Positions 36,417 through 45,120 of a stretch of DNA of 64,000 nt are shown in pieces (within the stretch, counting starts at the first letter, position 1; every line of letters starts with the position of its first letter). The translations under genes and the position numbers were made by a program. The stretch is from Thalassospira sp. HJ (lineage in GTDB: Bacteria; Pseudomonadota; Alphaproteobacteria; Rhodospirillales; Thalassospiraceae): the NCBI RefSeq assembly GCF_000948415.1, contig NZ_JYII01000008.1, positions 55,534 to 119,533 of the forward strand. The letters are read 5' to 3'. A model generated the notes under the pieces. The model did no database searches. It was not told the DNA's origin and saw nothing but the letters and a program-made list of their open reading frames with translations.

Positions 36417-36451
36417 TTCAGATTGTTTTTTGAAATATAAAACAATCTGAA
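36417..36451 (-). repeat. Perfect 13-bp inverted repeat upstream of the lipoprotein gene
   Basis: TTCAGATTGTTTT and AAAACAATCTGAA flank a 9-base loop. On the minus strand it lies after the ybaK-like gene and before the lipoprotein. No T-run follows on the minus strand (GAGATATTCC), so a simple terminator is not assured; operator use is possible. Confidence 0.75.
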
Positions 36452-36479
36452 ATAGCAATTTTAAGGATGGGGCTGATGA

Positions 36480-36959
36480 TCAGGCCGCGATATCAACGCC
36501 TGCTTCGACGCCTGTCACACGTTTAAGGTCGGACGTGCCAAGTTCAAAGACCGTGCTCGGCGTTCCGGCCGCGAGCCAGATGGTTCCCTTGGCCAGCAGC
36601 TTTTCATCAATCAGGGTTTCGATCGGGTGGGCGTGGCCAAAGGGCGGGACCCCGCCGATGGCGTAGCCTGTATGTTCGCGAACCTCGGCTGCATCTGCCT
36701 TGCGGATGGATAGGCCCAGCAAGCTTGCAACCTTGTTCAGATCGACCTGATCGGCACCGTTCATGATGGCCAGGATCGGGCGGGATGCCTCGGTCATGAA
36801 GACCAGTGATTTACCGATGTCACTGATGTCGCAGCCAATGGCGTTGGCTGCGTCCGCAGCCGTGCGCGTGCCAGCGGGGAATTCAAACACCTCGACATGG
36901 TCAAGGTTGCGTTCGGAAAAGGCGTTCTGCAGGCGCTGTGGAGGTGAAACTTTTTTCAT
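36480..36959 (-). CDS. YbaK/EbsC-family aminoacyl-tRNA deacylase
   Basis: A 159-residue protein of the YbaK/ProX editing family, which hydrolyses mischarged tRNAs in trans. Conserved stretches are IGKSLVFMTEASRPILAIMNGADQVDLNKVA and YAIGGVPPFGHAHPIETLID, the latter with the GGxPPxGH loop. The exact editing target (Cys, Ala or other on tRNA-Pro) cannot be told. Its ATG overlaps the stop of the upstream terC-like gene (TGATG), indicating translational coupling. Confidence 0.85.
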   Translation of the reverse strand: MKKVSPPQRLQNAFSERNLDHVEVFEFPAGTRTAADAANAIGCDISDIGKSLVFMTEASRPILAIMNGADQVDLNKVASLLGLSIRKADAAEVREHTGYAIGGVPPFGHAHPIETLIDEKLLAKGTIWLAAGTPSTVFELGTSDLKRVTGVEAGVDIAA

Positions 36960-37693
36960 CAGCCATTCTCTTGTGCGCGGCGTCTGAGTTTGCGTTTGCG
37001 GTTTATCAGGTTAAGCGTTTCGACCGACAGGCTAAAGGCCATCGCGAAGTAGATGTAACCTTTCGGTACGTGAATCTCGACCCCGTCCAGCAGCAAGACA
37101 AACCCGACCAAAATCAAAAACGATAATGCCAGCATTTTGACAGAGGGGTGTTGTTCGACAAATTCGCCGATGGTCTTGGCTGCCATCAGCATCACCAGAA
37201 CCGACAGGATCACTGCGATCATCATGATCGAAATATGATCAACCAGCCCAACCGCTGTGATCACGCTATCGAGCGAGAAGATGATATCAAGCAGCATGAT
37301 CTGCACGATCGTCATGGCAAAGCCGGACATGATTTTGCCTGGCCCGTGTTCTTCGGGTTCATCAATGGTGTGATGGATTTCCTTCGATGCCTTGGCGATC
37401 AGGAACAACCCGCCGACAACCAGGATCAGATCACGACCGCTGATTTCCTGTCCGAAGGCAGAAAACATCGGGGCGGTCAATTGCATGACCCAGGCGATCC
37501 CGGCCAGAAGCCCCAAGCGCATGCCCATCGCACCCAGAAGGCCGATACGGCGTGCGGATGCCTGTTGCTCCGGCGGGAGTTTGGAAACAATCACCGACAG
37601 AAAAACGATGTTGTCGATGCCAAGAACAATTTCCAATGCCGTCAGGGTGGCAAGCCCCATCCACATATTCGGATCGCTTATCCAGTCAAACAT
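36959..37693 (-). CDS. TerC-family integral membrane protein
   Basis: A 244-residue protein with about seven membrane segments. LEIVLGIDNIVFLSVIVSKLP and LLDIIFSLDSVITAVGLVDHI carry the paired acidic residues (GIDN and SLDS) typical of TerC proteins, which have been linked to metal, often manganese, handling during protein export. The longer frame upstream is not homologous; AGGACG precedes the chosen ATG. It overlaps the YbaK-like gene by one base. Confidence 0.85.
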   Translation of the reverse strand: MFDWISDPNMWMGLATLTALEIVLGIDNIVFLSVIVSKLPPEQQASARRIGLLGAMGMRLGLLAGIAWVMQLTAPMFSAFGQEISGRDLILVVGGLFLIAKASKEIHHTIDEPEEHGPGKIMSGFAMTIVQIMLLDIIFSLDSVITAVGLVDHISIMMIAVILSVLVMLMAAKTIGEFVEQHPSVKMLALSFLILVGFVLLLDGVEIHVPKGYIYFAMAFSLSVETLNLINRKRKLRRRAQENG

Positions 37694-37885
37694 CAAAAAC
37701 GTCCTGTTCTGGCGATTGGTGATGCAACCATGGTTGGCAAAAGGTGTGCGTCGAGGGTCTCTAACGCAAGCGTGAATTGATTTTATGTGCCGTCTGTTGA
37801 AAAAGTGACAATCACAAAACAAACAACCGGCCGCACCCGCCAGGCGGGCAAGGCCGTGGGTCATCAGGTAAAAGGATTGTCCGAT

Positions 37886-39127
37886 ATGCGGTCAGGATTG
37901 CGCGCTTTTGTTTCTGCCTTGGGGATTGCGACCGGTGTTGCTGCCACGTCGCTGTCAGGCCCTGCAATGGCCGATCCGGCCCCGGATGTCGGTAACTGGC
38001 AATCGGTGTTGGATCAGGCGCGCGGGCAAACCGTTTACTGGCATGCCTGGGGCGGAGAGCCGCGGATTAATGATTATATCGCCTGGGCGGGTGAACAGGT
38101 GCGCGAACGCTATGGCGTTGAGGTCGTGCAGGTCAAACTGACCGATACCGCCGATGCGGTGACCCGCGTTCTGTCGGAAAAGACCGCTGGCGTCGATGAT
38201 GGTGGCGCGGTTGATATGATCTGGATTAACGGCGAAAACTTTGCTGCGATGAAGCGCAATGAATTGCTGTTTGGCCCGTGGGCAGAGCAAACACCGAATT
38301 TCGCCTATGTCGATGTTGAAGGCAAACCGACCGTGGTCAATGACTTCACCGTGCCGACCGATGGGCTTGAGGCCCCCTGGGGCATGGCGCAGGTCAGTTT
38401 CTATTACGATACGGCCAAGCTTGATAACGTTCCGAAATCTGCCCAGCAGCTTCTGGAATGGTTGGTGAAGCATCCCGGGCGTTTTACCTATCCGCAGCCG
38501 CCCAACTATATGGGCTCGACCTTCCTCAAACAGATTCTGACCGAACTTGTTGCTGATCCAAGCGTTCTGCAGCAGCCCGCTGATGAAACCGATGCCCAAG
38601 CGACTCTCGCACCACTTTGGGGCTATCTGGAAGATTTGCAGCCGCTTTTGTGGCGCGATGGTCAGGCCTATCCGCAGAACGGGGCGTCTATGCGTACCCT
38701 TTTAGCAGACAATGAAGTCGATATCGCCTTTTCGTTCAGCTCTGGCGAGGTGTCATCGGCAATCGAGGCGTTCGAGCTTCCTGATACCGTGCGCTCCTAC
38801 GTGTTTGAGAACGGCACCCTTGGCAATACCAACTTTGTTGCCATTCCCTATAACGCGTCGGCGAAGGCCGGTGCGGTTGTTCTGGCCGATTTCCTGATGT
38901 CGCCCGAAGCCCAGCTGCGCAAGCAGGATCCGCAATATTGGGGTGCTGATACGGTCCTGGCGATGGATAAGTTGCCTGCCGATATGCAGGACGCCTTTGC
39001 CAATCTTGATCTTGGCATTGCATCACTTGCGCCGTCCGAGCGTGGCACGATTCTGCCGGAACCGCATCCAAGCTGGATGTCGCTGGTCGAAACCGAATGG
39101 CAAAAACGTTACGGCGTTGTGCAATAA
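37886..39127 (+). CDS. ABC transporter substrate-binding protein, YnjB-like
   Basis: A 413-residue periplasmic binding protein with a signal peptide (cleavage near AMADP, about residue 30). WHAWGGEPRINDYIAWAG and DMIWINGENFAAMKRNELLFGPWAE match the YnjB group of family 1 binding proteins, distant relatives of thiamine- and iron-binding proteins. The ligand is unknown. AAAGGA lies before the chosen ATG. The next two genes encode the permease and ATPase, so the set is complete. Confidence 0.82.
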   Translation: MRSGLRAFVSALGIATGVAATSLSGPAMADPAPDVGNWQSVLDQARGQTVYWHAWGGEPRINDYIAWAGEQVRERYGVEVVQVKLTDTADAVTRVLSEKTAGVDDGGAVDMIWINGENFAAMKRNELLFGPWAEQTPNFAYVDVEGKPTVVNDFTVPTDGLEAPWGMAQVSFYYDTAKLDNVPKSAQQLLEWLVKHPGRFTYPQPPNYMGSTFLKQILTELVADPSVLQQPADETDAQATLAPLWGYLEDLQPLLWRDGQAYPQNGASMRTLLADNEVDIAFSFSSGEVSSAIEAFELPDTVRSYVFENGTLGNTNFVAIPYNASAKAGAVVLADFLMSPEAQLRKQDPQYWGADTVLAMDKLPADMQDAFANLDLGIASLAPSERGTILPEPHPSWMSLVETEWQKRYGVVQ

Positions 39128-39133
39128 TAACGC

Positions 39134-40819
39134 ATGCTGCGTTTTGTTCCGATCCTGACACTTGTTCTGATGATCGGCCCGGTTTCGGCCGGGCTGATTG
39201 GAACGATCTTGCCTGCATTTGGCATCTTGCCCGCCCTTGGCAGGACGACACCATCGCTTGATCCGTGGCAAGCATTGTTTGCCCAGCCCGGCCTTGGCAC
39301 ATCCATCCGTCTGTCATTTGTGAATGGTTTGATCGCAACCGCGATTTCGGTTGCGATTGTCATGCTGTTTTGTTCTGCCTGGCAGGGCACGCGCATCTTT
39401 CACGCCATGCAGCGGGTGTTGTCACCGATCCTGTCGGTGCCGCATGCAACAGCGGCCTTTGGTCTGGCCTTTCTGATTGCGCCGTCAGGATGGATCGTGC
39501 GTGTAGTGGCACAAGTTGCCGGGTGGGAACGGCCGCCTGATATCGCGATCATTCATGACCCGTGGGGGATGGCGCTGATTGCAGGCTTGGTCGCCAAGGA
39601 AATCCCGTTTCTTTTCCTCATGACGCTTTCTGCCCTGCCGCAGGCTGATACAGATCGCACCGCCCAAGTCACGGCAACCCTTGGCTATGGCAGGATTACC
39701 GGGTGGTTCAAGGCAACATTGCCGCGCATCTATCCGCAAATCCGCCTGCCGGTTTTGGCTGTGCTGGCCTATTCGACCTCGGTGGTTGATGTGGCGATCA
39801 TTCTGGCCCCGACAACGCCGGCACCGCTGGCGGTTCGCATATTGGGGTGGTTGTCCGATCCTGATCTGGGTTTAAGGTTTATGGCATCAAGTGCAGCTGT
39901 CTTGCAGCTTTTGATCGTCATTGCGGCGATGGCTGTCTGGATTGCCGGGGAACGGATTATTTCGGCACTGGGGCGTTATTGGGCAGAGGACGGGCATCGT
40001 TTCAAGAAAGATGTAGCTTTGCGCGGGCTTGCGGCCACGATGGCGCTGGTCGCGGCCGGTGCTGTTGTGCTGGGACTTATCGTGTTGCTGGTCTGGAGTG
40101 TGGCCGGGTTCTGGGCCTTTCCGGATTTGCTACCGCGCGGGTTTAGTTTGCGTCTTTGGGCGCGCGAGCTGGATGCGATTGGCAGCAGCCTTACCACAAC
40201 ACTTCTAATCGGTATCCCGGCTGTTCTGGTTGCCGTGATGCTGGTTCTGGCCTGTCTTGAAAATGAGGTGCGCACGGGCAAGGCCGCCGGGCGGCAGGCG
40301 ATGCTTTTGATTTACCTGCCGCTTCTGGTGCCTCAGATCAGTTTTATGTTCGGTTTGCAGGTGTTCTTTACCCTGCTGGGCCTTGAACGCACATTGCTGT
40401 CGGTCGTGCTGGGGCATTTGGTGTTTGTCGCACCCTATGTGTTCCTGTCCCTGTCAGAGCCGTTTCACGCCCTTGATCCGCGCTATGGGCAAACGGCCCT
40501 TTGTCTTGGCGCGTCACCGGCACGGGTATTCTGGCAGGTGCGCTTGCCGCTTCTGACCCGCGCGGTATTAACGGCTGCGGCCGTCGGGCTTGCGGTGACG
40601 GTAGGGCAATATTTGCCAACGCTATTGATCGGGGCGGGGCGCTTTGCCACGGTAACGACAGAGGCCGTCGCACTGGCATCTGGCGGGGACCGGCGGATGA
40701 TTGGCATTTATGGGTTGCTGCAAATGGTCTTGCCGTTTGCGGGCTTTGCCCTTGCCTTGCTGATCCCGGCGGTATTGTTTCGCCATCGGCGCGGCATGGG
40801 TGCACAGAACAAGGGATGA
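39134..40819 (+). CDS. ABC transporter permease, two fused domains (YnjC-like)
   Basis: The 561-residue protein contains two binding-protein-dependent permease units in tandem, each with about six membrane segments. EAA-type loops appear as TATLGYGRITGWFKATLPRI in the first half and LCLGASPARVFWQVRLPLL in the second. Such fused permeases are typical of YnjC and of ThiP/FbpB importers. It starts six bases after the binding-protein gene and ends four bases before the ATPase gene. Confidence 0.86.
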   Translation: MLRFVPILTLVLMIGPVSAGLIGTILPAFGILPALGRTTPSLDPWQALFAQPGLGTSIRLSFVNGLIATAISVAIVMLFCSAWQGTRIFHAMQRVLSPILSVPHATAAFGLAFLIAPSGWIVRVVAQVAGWERPPDIAIIHDPWGMALIAGLVAKEIPFLFLMTLSALPQADTDRTAQVTATLGYGRITGWFKATLPRIYPQIRLPVLAVLAYSTSVVDVAIILAPTTPAPLAVRILGWLSDPDLGLRFMASSAAVLQLLIVIAAMAVWIAGERIISALGRYWAEDGHRFKKDVALRGLAATMALVAAGAVVLGLIVLLVWSVAGFWAFPDLLPRGFSLRLWARELDAIGSSLTTTLLIGIPAVLVAVMLVLACLENEVRTGKAAGRQAMLLIYLPLLVPQISFMFGLQVFFTLLGLERTLLSVVLGHLVFVAPYVFLSLSEPFHALDPRYGQTALCLGASPARVFWQVRLPLLTRAVLTAAAVGLAVTVGQYLPTLLIGAGRFATVTTEAVALASGGDRRMIGIYGLLQMVLPFAGFALALLIPAVLFRHRRGMGAQNKG

Positions 40820-40822
40820 TGA

Positions 40823-41470
40823 ATGCCTGAGGCGGTTAAAAACGGTCTGGAACTGCGCGATGTGCATATTTGCCTGGAAGGGCGTGAACTGGTGGCGATT
40901 GACCTTTCAATTGCACCGGGCGAGATCGTCACCCTGATGGGCCCAAGCGGATCGGGAAAATCCAGTTTGCTTGGCCATATTTGCGGCACCTTGCCTGATG
41001 CCTTTGATGTTTCCGGGCAGGTAAATCTCGATGGCCGGGACCTTGATGGTTTGGCGCCGCAGGATCGGCATGTCGGCATTCTGTTTCAGGATGATCTGTT
41101 GTTCCCCCATCTTTCGGTTGGCGGCAATCTCGCCTTTGCCCTGCCTTCGCATATCAAGGGCCGGGCCAATCGCCGCAGCCGGGTTGAAGCAGCCCTTTCC
41201 AGTGCCGAGATGGACGGGTTTTATGACCGCGATCCGGCGACATTATCGGGTGGGCAGCGTGCGCGTGTGGCACTTATGCGTGTTCTGCTGTCGGAACCGT
41301 GTGCGCTGTTGCTTGACGAGCCGTTTTCAAAACTTGATAGCGGACTGAGGTCCCAAATCCGGTCGTTTGTGTTCGATCTATGCCGTAAGAACAGCCTACC
41401 GACTCTGATGGTGACCCATGATCCCGAAGATGGCGAAGCCGCCGGTGGCCGGGTGATTGCGTTGGATTAA
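40823..41470 (+). CDS. ABC transporter ATP-binding protein (YnjD-like)
   Basis: A 215-residue ATPase with Walker A GPSGSGKSS, Q-loop LFQDDLLFPHLSVGGNLAF, signature LSGGQRARVALMRVLL and Walker B CALLLDEPFSKLD, then the H-loop His in MVTHDPED. It is short, lacking the C-terminal regulatory domain of larger importer ATPases, as in YnjD and ThiQ. It powers the importer encoded by the two genes before it. Confidence 0.88.
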   Translation: MPEAVKNGLELRDVHICLEGRELVAIDLSIAPGEIVTLMGPSGSGKSSLLGHICGTLPDAFDVSGQVNLDGRDLDGLAPQDRHVGILFQDDLLFPHLSVGGNLAFALPSHIKGRANRRSRVEAALSSAEMDGFYDRDPATLSGGQRARVALMRVLLSEPCALLLDEPFSKLDSGLRSQIRSFVFDLCRKNSLPTLMVTHDPEDGEAAGGRVIALD

Positions 41471-41611
41471 GCGCGCGATAATGCAACGATGGCATGCAGC
41501 GAATTTTGTGGAAACACCCTTTGATTGGTCCTATAGCACTTTACCGCAAAGAATTGTCTTGGGTCCCAGACGTTAAATCACAAGACCCGTGCGGCATGGA
41601 GGATGTCGTCA

Positions 41612-42166
41612 ATGTTCCCTGAAGAAATGTTTTCAGTTGTTCCGGATGCGCTTGATCCGGCCACCTGTGACCGTTTGATTGCCGGTTTCGCGCACGAGAT
41701 GGACGAAGGCGGCCTTGTGCAGGGACAAACGGCAACCCACATCCGCCGATCAAAAATCACCTGGTTTAACGAGGAAGAGGAACCGGCTGTGTGTCGCCGG
41801 ATCATTGATCTTGTGGCCGATGTGAACCGCAATGTCTTTGATTTCTCGCTGAGCGAATTTGCCGAAGATGCCCAGATTGCCTGCTATGCCGGTGATTTGC
41901 GCGGGCATTATGACTGGCACAGTGATGTTGGCGCATCCGAAGTGGCACGCCGTCGTAAACTGACGATGGTGATCCAGCTTTCAGAGCCCGATCAGTATGA
42001 AGGTGGTCAGTTACAGCTCAACCCGGCCGGGCATTTTATTGATGCGCCGATGGAACGGGGATCAGCGATCTTCTTTCCAAGCTTTGTCCTACACCGCGTG
42101 GCACCGACCACGGCGGGAGAACGTTATTCCCTGACCCAATGGGTGCACGGTAACCCGTTCCGTTAA
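41612..42166 (+). CDS. 2OG-Fe(II) oxygenase (prolyl-4-hydroxylase type)
   Basis: A 184-residue oxygenase of the P4Hc superfamily. HYDWHSDVG supplies the HxD iron ligands, a later HRVAP supplies the third His, and RYSLTQW holds the Arg that binds 2-oxoglutarate. The double-stranded beta-helix segment RRKLTMVIQLSEPDQYEGGQLQL is typical of PiuC-like proteins. The start is set nine bases after GGAGG; an ATG three codons upstream touches that site. Substrate unknown. Confidence 0.84.
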   Translation: MFPEEMFSVVPDALDPATCDRLIAGFAHEMDEGGLVQGQTATHIRRSKITWFNEEEEPAVCRRIIDLVADVNRNVFDFSLSEFAEDAQIACYAGDLRGHYDWHSDVGASEVARRRKLTMVIQLSEPDQYEGGQLQLNPAGHFIDAPMERGSAIFFPSFVLHRVAPTTAGERYSLTQWVHGNPFR

Positions 42167-42179
42167 TCAGACAAACGGA

Positions 42180-42581
42180 TCAGTACCGTTCGAGACGATC
42201 GAGAAGACGTGGGTTGCCCCATTTGGGCTGGCGGTCTTCAAGGGCGGTTTCGTGATGGAAGACCTGATCATTGTCAGCGGTCTGTTTGTCCAGACGCAGG
42301 CTGATCCAGCGCGGCACCAGTTCGTTGTTGAAATCATCCATCAAAAGAACGGCGGCGGCTTCGAAATTCTCGAACTCGATATTGGCGATTTCGGCGTAAT
42401 ATTCGGCAAGGCTGTTGGTCTTGAGGATCAGGCGATCAGGCACATAACGAAGTGTCAGACGTGCGGGAAAGACATCCTTGGCACCGGTCAGGTTGCTTTG
42501 CAGGGTGACGACATAATTAATCCGCGGGCCCGGGTTCGGTTCGGTCAGGATCAGATTACGGCGCTGATAAATCTCAAGCAT
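42180..42581 (-). CDS. Hypothetical protein
   Basis: A 133-residue protein beginning MLEIYQRRNLILTEPNPGPR, rich in strand-like segments (INYVVTLQSN, LTLRYVPDRLILK) and ending in a polar tail. No family recognised. It lies after the flagellar operon on the same strand, 96 bases past the FliK-like gene, so a flagellar or motility role is possible by position only. An in-frame TTG three codons upstream is an alternative start. Confidence 0.65.
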   Translation of the reverse strand: MLEIYQRRNLILTEPNPGPRINYVVTLQSNLTGAKDVFPARLTLRYVPDRLILKTNSLAEYYAEIANIEFENFEAAAVLLMDDFNNELVPRWISLRLDKQTADNDQVFHHETALEDRQPKWGNPRLLDRLERY

Positions 42582-42677
42582 GGCTTCCAACCGTTGTCAT
42601 AAGTGAAAGATCAAGGATAAGACCGCGCCGCAAGCAGGAAAAGCATTCATTTCAAGTCGATGACGGTTGTTTGTCCC

Positions 42678-44324
42678 TTATGCCTCGATCCCATGATGGG
42701 AATTCGGGCCGTCGGTATCGGCAACGGGGGCAATTTCGACAAAGCGCGATCCATCCTGAAACTGGATATGGCCCTTGTAACCGGAAATCTGAAGGGCCTC
42801 GCGGAAAATGCCGCGAATGTCATCGCGGTTATGGGATTGCAGCGGGTTTTCGGTGCGAATGATCAGATCAAACTTGCTGTCCTCGCCTTTGACCAGACCG
42901 TCAAGCTGGGTATGGCCGACCACACTGAATGACAAGTCCAGCAGGAAACGCGTGCCCTGATCTTCGGGTTTGTCAGGATCGTTTTCCTGATCCCCGTGCC
43001 GCCAGCCCAATTGAAGCTGTTCGATCTTGTCGCCCATATCGAACGGCATCGTCATCACGCGCCAGCCGTCCGGCCTGTCGTCAGCAGCGATACTGCGAAG
43101 TTGACCAAAGTCACCTTCAAGTTTCTTAAGCCCGCCGCCATCCAGATCACCAAGCGACGCCAGACTGTTCGCTGCACGATCGCCGATCCAGCCACGCAAA
43201 CTCCCGCCCGGACCTGTCATGGCGGCGAAGAAGAACATCATGGTTGTGGTCAGTTTCGGACCGGCCTGTGGAATATTGTTCAGCAGGCTTAACGCCGCAC
43301 CCGGATCATGTTGCTGAAGTGCGCTGACCGCTTTGTGCAGGCTGTCCCAATCGTGGGTCAGTGCGGCTGCCTGACCACGCGCGATCAATTGCGCCTCGGT
43401 CATTGGTGCAGACAGCGATGGCTTGGCCGTGCCAGCCGGATCGACGTTAAACGACAATGTCGCACCTGTGGGTGCAGGTACGGGCAGTTTGATGCCGACA
43501 ATCCCGGCTGACGTCCGAAGGGCTGTAAAGCCCTGCGGCAGCAGGCGGGCCTCCGCACTATCTGGCGGCAGGACAGTACCGGTTAACATCAAGGTGCTTG
43601 CCGGGGCCTGGCCGCCTGCGGCTTGTGCCGCGATGGTCGGCGCCATGCCCGCCGTGGCTGCACCAGCCGCCGCACCACCAGCTGCGCCGCCTGCCATCCC
43701 GGTGGAACCGGCATTGGTCGCTGCGGCCATGACATTGGCGGCCTGTTGGGCGGTGACGGTGCCCTGGCCCAGGAAAATGACCTGTGTCTGGCTTCCGGCG
43801 GGCAGTTGGGTGCCGTTTGGCATATTGAGGATCGATGTGGTAACCGCGCTGAATGTCTGTCCGGGTGTCAGGCTGCTTCCGGTAATATTGCCACTCGCAA
43901 TGCTGCCGGTAACACCAGACCCGCCGGGGGTCAGGGTATGGGGCAGAAGTTGCAGGCGCATGCCCTCGGTCGGGTTGCCACCAGATGCGGTTTGTGCGGC
44001 ACCGGGATTGGTTGTTGGAATGCGCGCCCAAAGCAGATCACCAAGATTGCCCGGAAGCTGCGTCGGGACCCTGACCGTGACCGATCCAAGAGCGGTCGCA
44101 AGGGTCAGTTGATTGCCCGATTGAGATTGCACCGATGCCTGCAAAAGCGTTTCGACCGGCAGCTTGGCCAGTGCAGCGGCAACCTGTTGCGAGGTCGCGG
44201 TTGTGACGGTTGCGTTGATTTGTGCAGGAACCGACCCTTGATTGGCTTGTCCGGCAGTGCCACCCGCCGAAGCATGTCCACCGACGGCCGGGCCGGGCGA
44301 TATTGCTTGTGGCGGGAGCGTCAT
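42678..44324 (-). CDS. FliK-like protein of the flagellar operon
   Basis: A 548-residue protein with a long Ala/Gly/Thr/Pro-rich first part (about 1-390) and a compact C-terminal part with WRVMTMPFDMGDKIEQLQL and LLDLSFSVVGHTQLDGLVKGEDSKFDLIIR. This layout (disordered N-terminus, folded C-terminus) resembles hook-length control proteins, but a clear fliK is encoded at 57273-58922. It starts eight bases after flhG and so is probably the last flagellar gene of the operon. Its exact role is unknown. Confidence 0.7.
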   Translation of the reverse strand: MTLPPQAISPGPAVGGHASAGGTAGQANQGSVPAQINATVTTATSQQVAAALAKLPVETLLQASVQSQSGNQLTLATALGSVTVRVPTQLPGNLGDLLWARIPTTNPGAAQTASGGNPTEGMRLQLLPHTLTPGGSGVTGSIASGNITGSSLTPGQTFSAVTTSILNMPNGTQLPAGSQTQVIFLGQGTVTAQQAANVMAAATNAGSTGMAGGAAGGAAAGAATAGMAPTIAAQAAGGQAPASTLMLTGTVLPPDSAEARLLPQGFTALRTSAGIVGIKLPVPAPTGATLSFNVDPAGTAKPSLSAPMTEAQLIARGQAAALTHDWDSLHKAVSALQQHDPGAALSLLNNIPQAGPKLTTTMMFFFAAMTGPGGSLRGWIGDRAANSLASLGDLDGGGLKKLEGDFGQLRSIAADDRPDGWRVMTMPFDMGDKIEQLQLGWRHGDQENDPDKPEDQGTRFLLDLSFSVVGHTQLDGLVKGEDSKFDLIIRTENPLQSHNRDDIRGIFREALQISGYKGHIQFQDGSRFVEIAPVADTDGPNSHHGIEA

Positions 44325-44331
44325 GACAAAC

Positions 44332-45120
44332 CTACTCCTCGAGAAGGGTTCGGGCGATTGCCTCTATGTCGTGGGCGGCATCGCAGTTCGGATGACGGGT
44401 CAGGAGCGGCGTCTGATTACGGATGCATTCCGAAACCTTTGAGTCCGCACGAATAACGCCAAGCAATGGCGGTGAAATCTTCAGGAAGCCCTCGCACGCC
44501 TTGAGAAGCTTGTTATAGATCGCCTGACCTTCTTTCTTGTCCTTGGCCATATTGACCACCACCCGGATATCGGTTTTCGGGCGGGCCATATGGGTGATCT
44601 TGATAAAGGCATAGGCATCGGTCAAAGAGGTCGGATCGCCGTTGGTAATCACAATCACCGTATTGGCAAGACCGGTCATCTGACGCACGCCTTGGTCCAC
44701 ACCGGCACCAAGATCGATCAATACCTTATCATATTCTTTGCCGGTCTGGAGCAAATCGTCCGACAGCGCCTGCAGGCGGGTGGCCGGCAGGTTGGCAAGG
44801 CTGCCCGATCCGCTGCGTCCGGCGATGATATCAAAATCGCCATCCGGGAAATGGGTGACCGCGTCCTTGAGGCTGATCCGTCCGGAAATCACGCCGCCCA
44901 GATCATATTTCGGCATCAGGCCAAGCTGAATATCAATGTTGGCAAGGCCGAGGTCACCGTCAAACAGCAGCGTCTTGTGACCTTCCAAAACCATGGCATG
45001 GGTCAGGGTAATGGAAAACCAGGTCTTGCCGACGCCGCCTTTGCCAGATGCGACAGCAAGGACATTGCGGCCTCTGGCCCGCGGGGCGGATTTGGGTGAA
45101 GCATCAGACTTGGTAGTCAT
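44332..45120 (-). CDS. flhG: MinD-like flagellar number regulator FlhG
   Basis: FlhG (YlxH/FleN) is a MinD-type ATPase that limits the number and placement of flagella together with FlhF. The 262-residue protein has the deviant Walker A SGKGGVGKTWFS, switch region LLFDGDLGLANIDIQLGL and IDLGAGVDQGVRQ. Its start overlaps the flhF stop by four bases. The amphipathic membrane-targeting helix at the C-terminus is not obvious. Presence of the FlhF/FlhG pair suggests controlled polar flagellation. Confidence 0.9.
   Translation of the reverse strand: MTTKSDASPKSAPRARGRNVLAVASGKGGVGKTWFSITLTHAMVLEGHKTLLFDGDLGLANIDIQLGLMPKYDLGGVISGRISLKDAVTHFPDGDFDIIAGRSGSGSLANLPATRLQALSDDLLQTGKEYDKVLIDLGAGVDQGVRQMTGLANTVIVITNGDPTSLTDAYAFIKITHMARPKTDIRVVVNMAKDKKEGQAIYNKLLKACEGFLKISPPLLGVIRADSKVSECIRNQTPLLTRHPNCDAAHDIEAIARTLLEE

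Noticed and set aside
37787..37885. N-terminal extension of the YnjB-like protein
   Set aside because: It would place 33 polar residues before a normal signal peptide; the ATG at 37886 gives a standard secreted protein.
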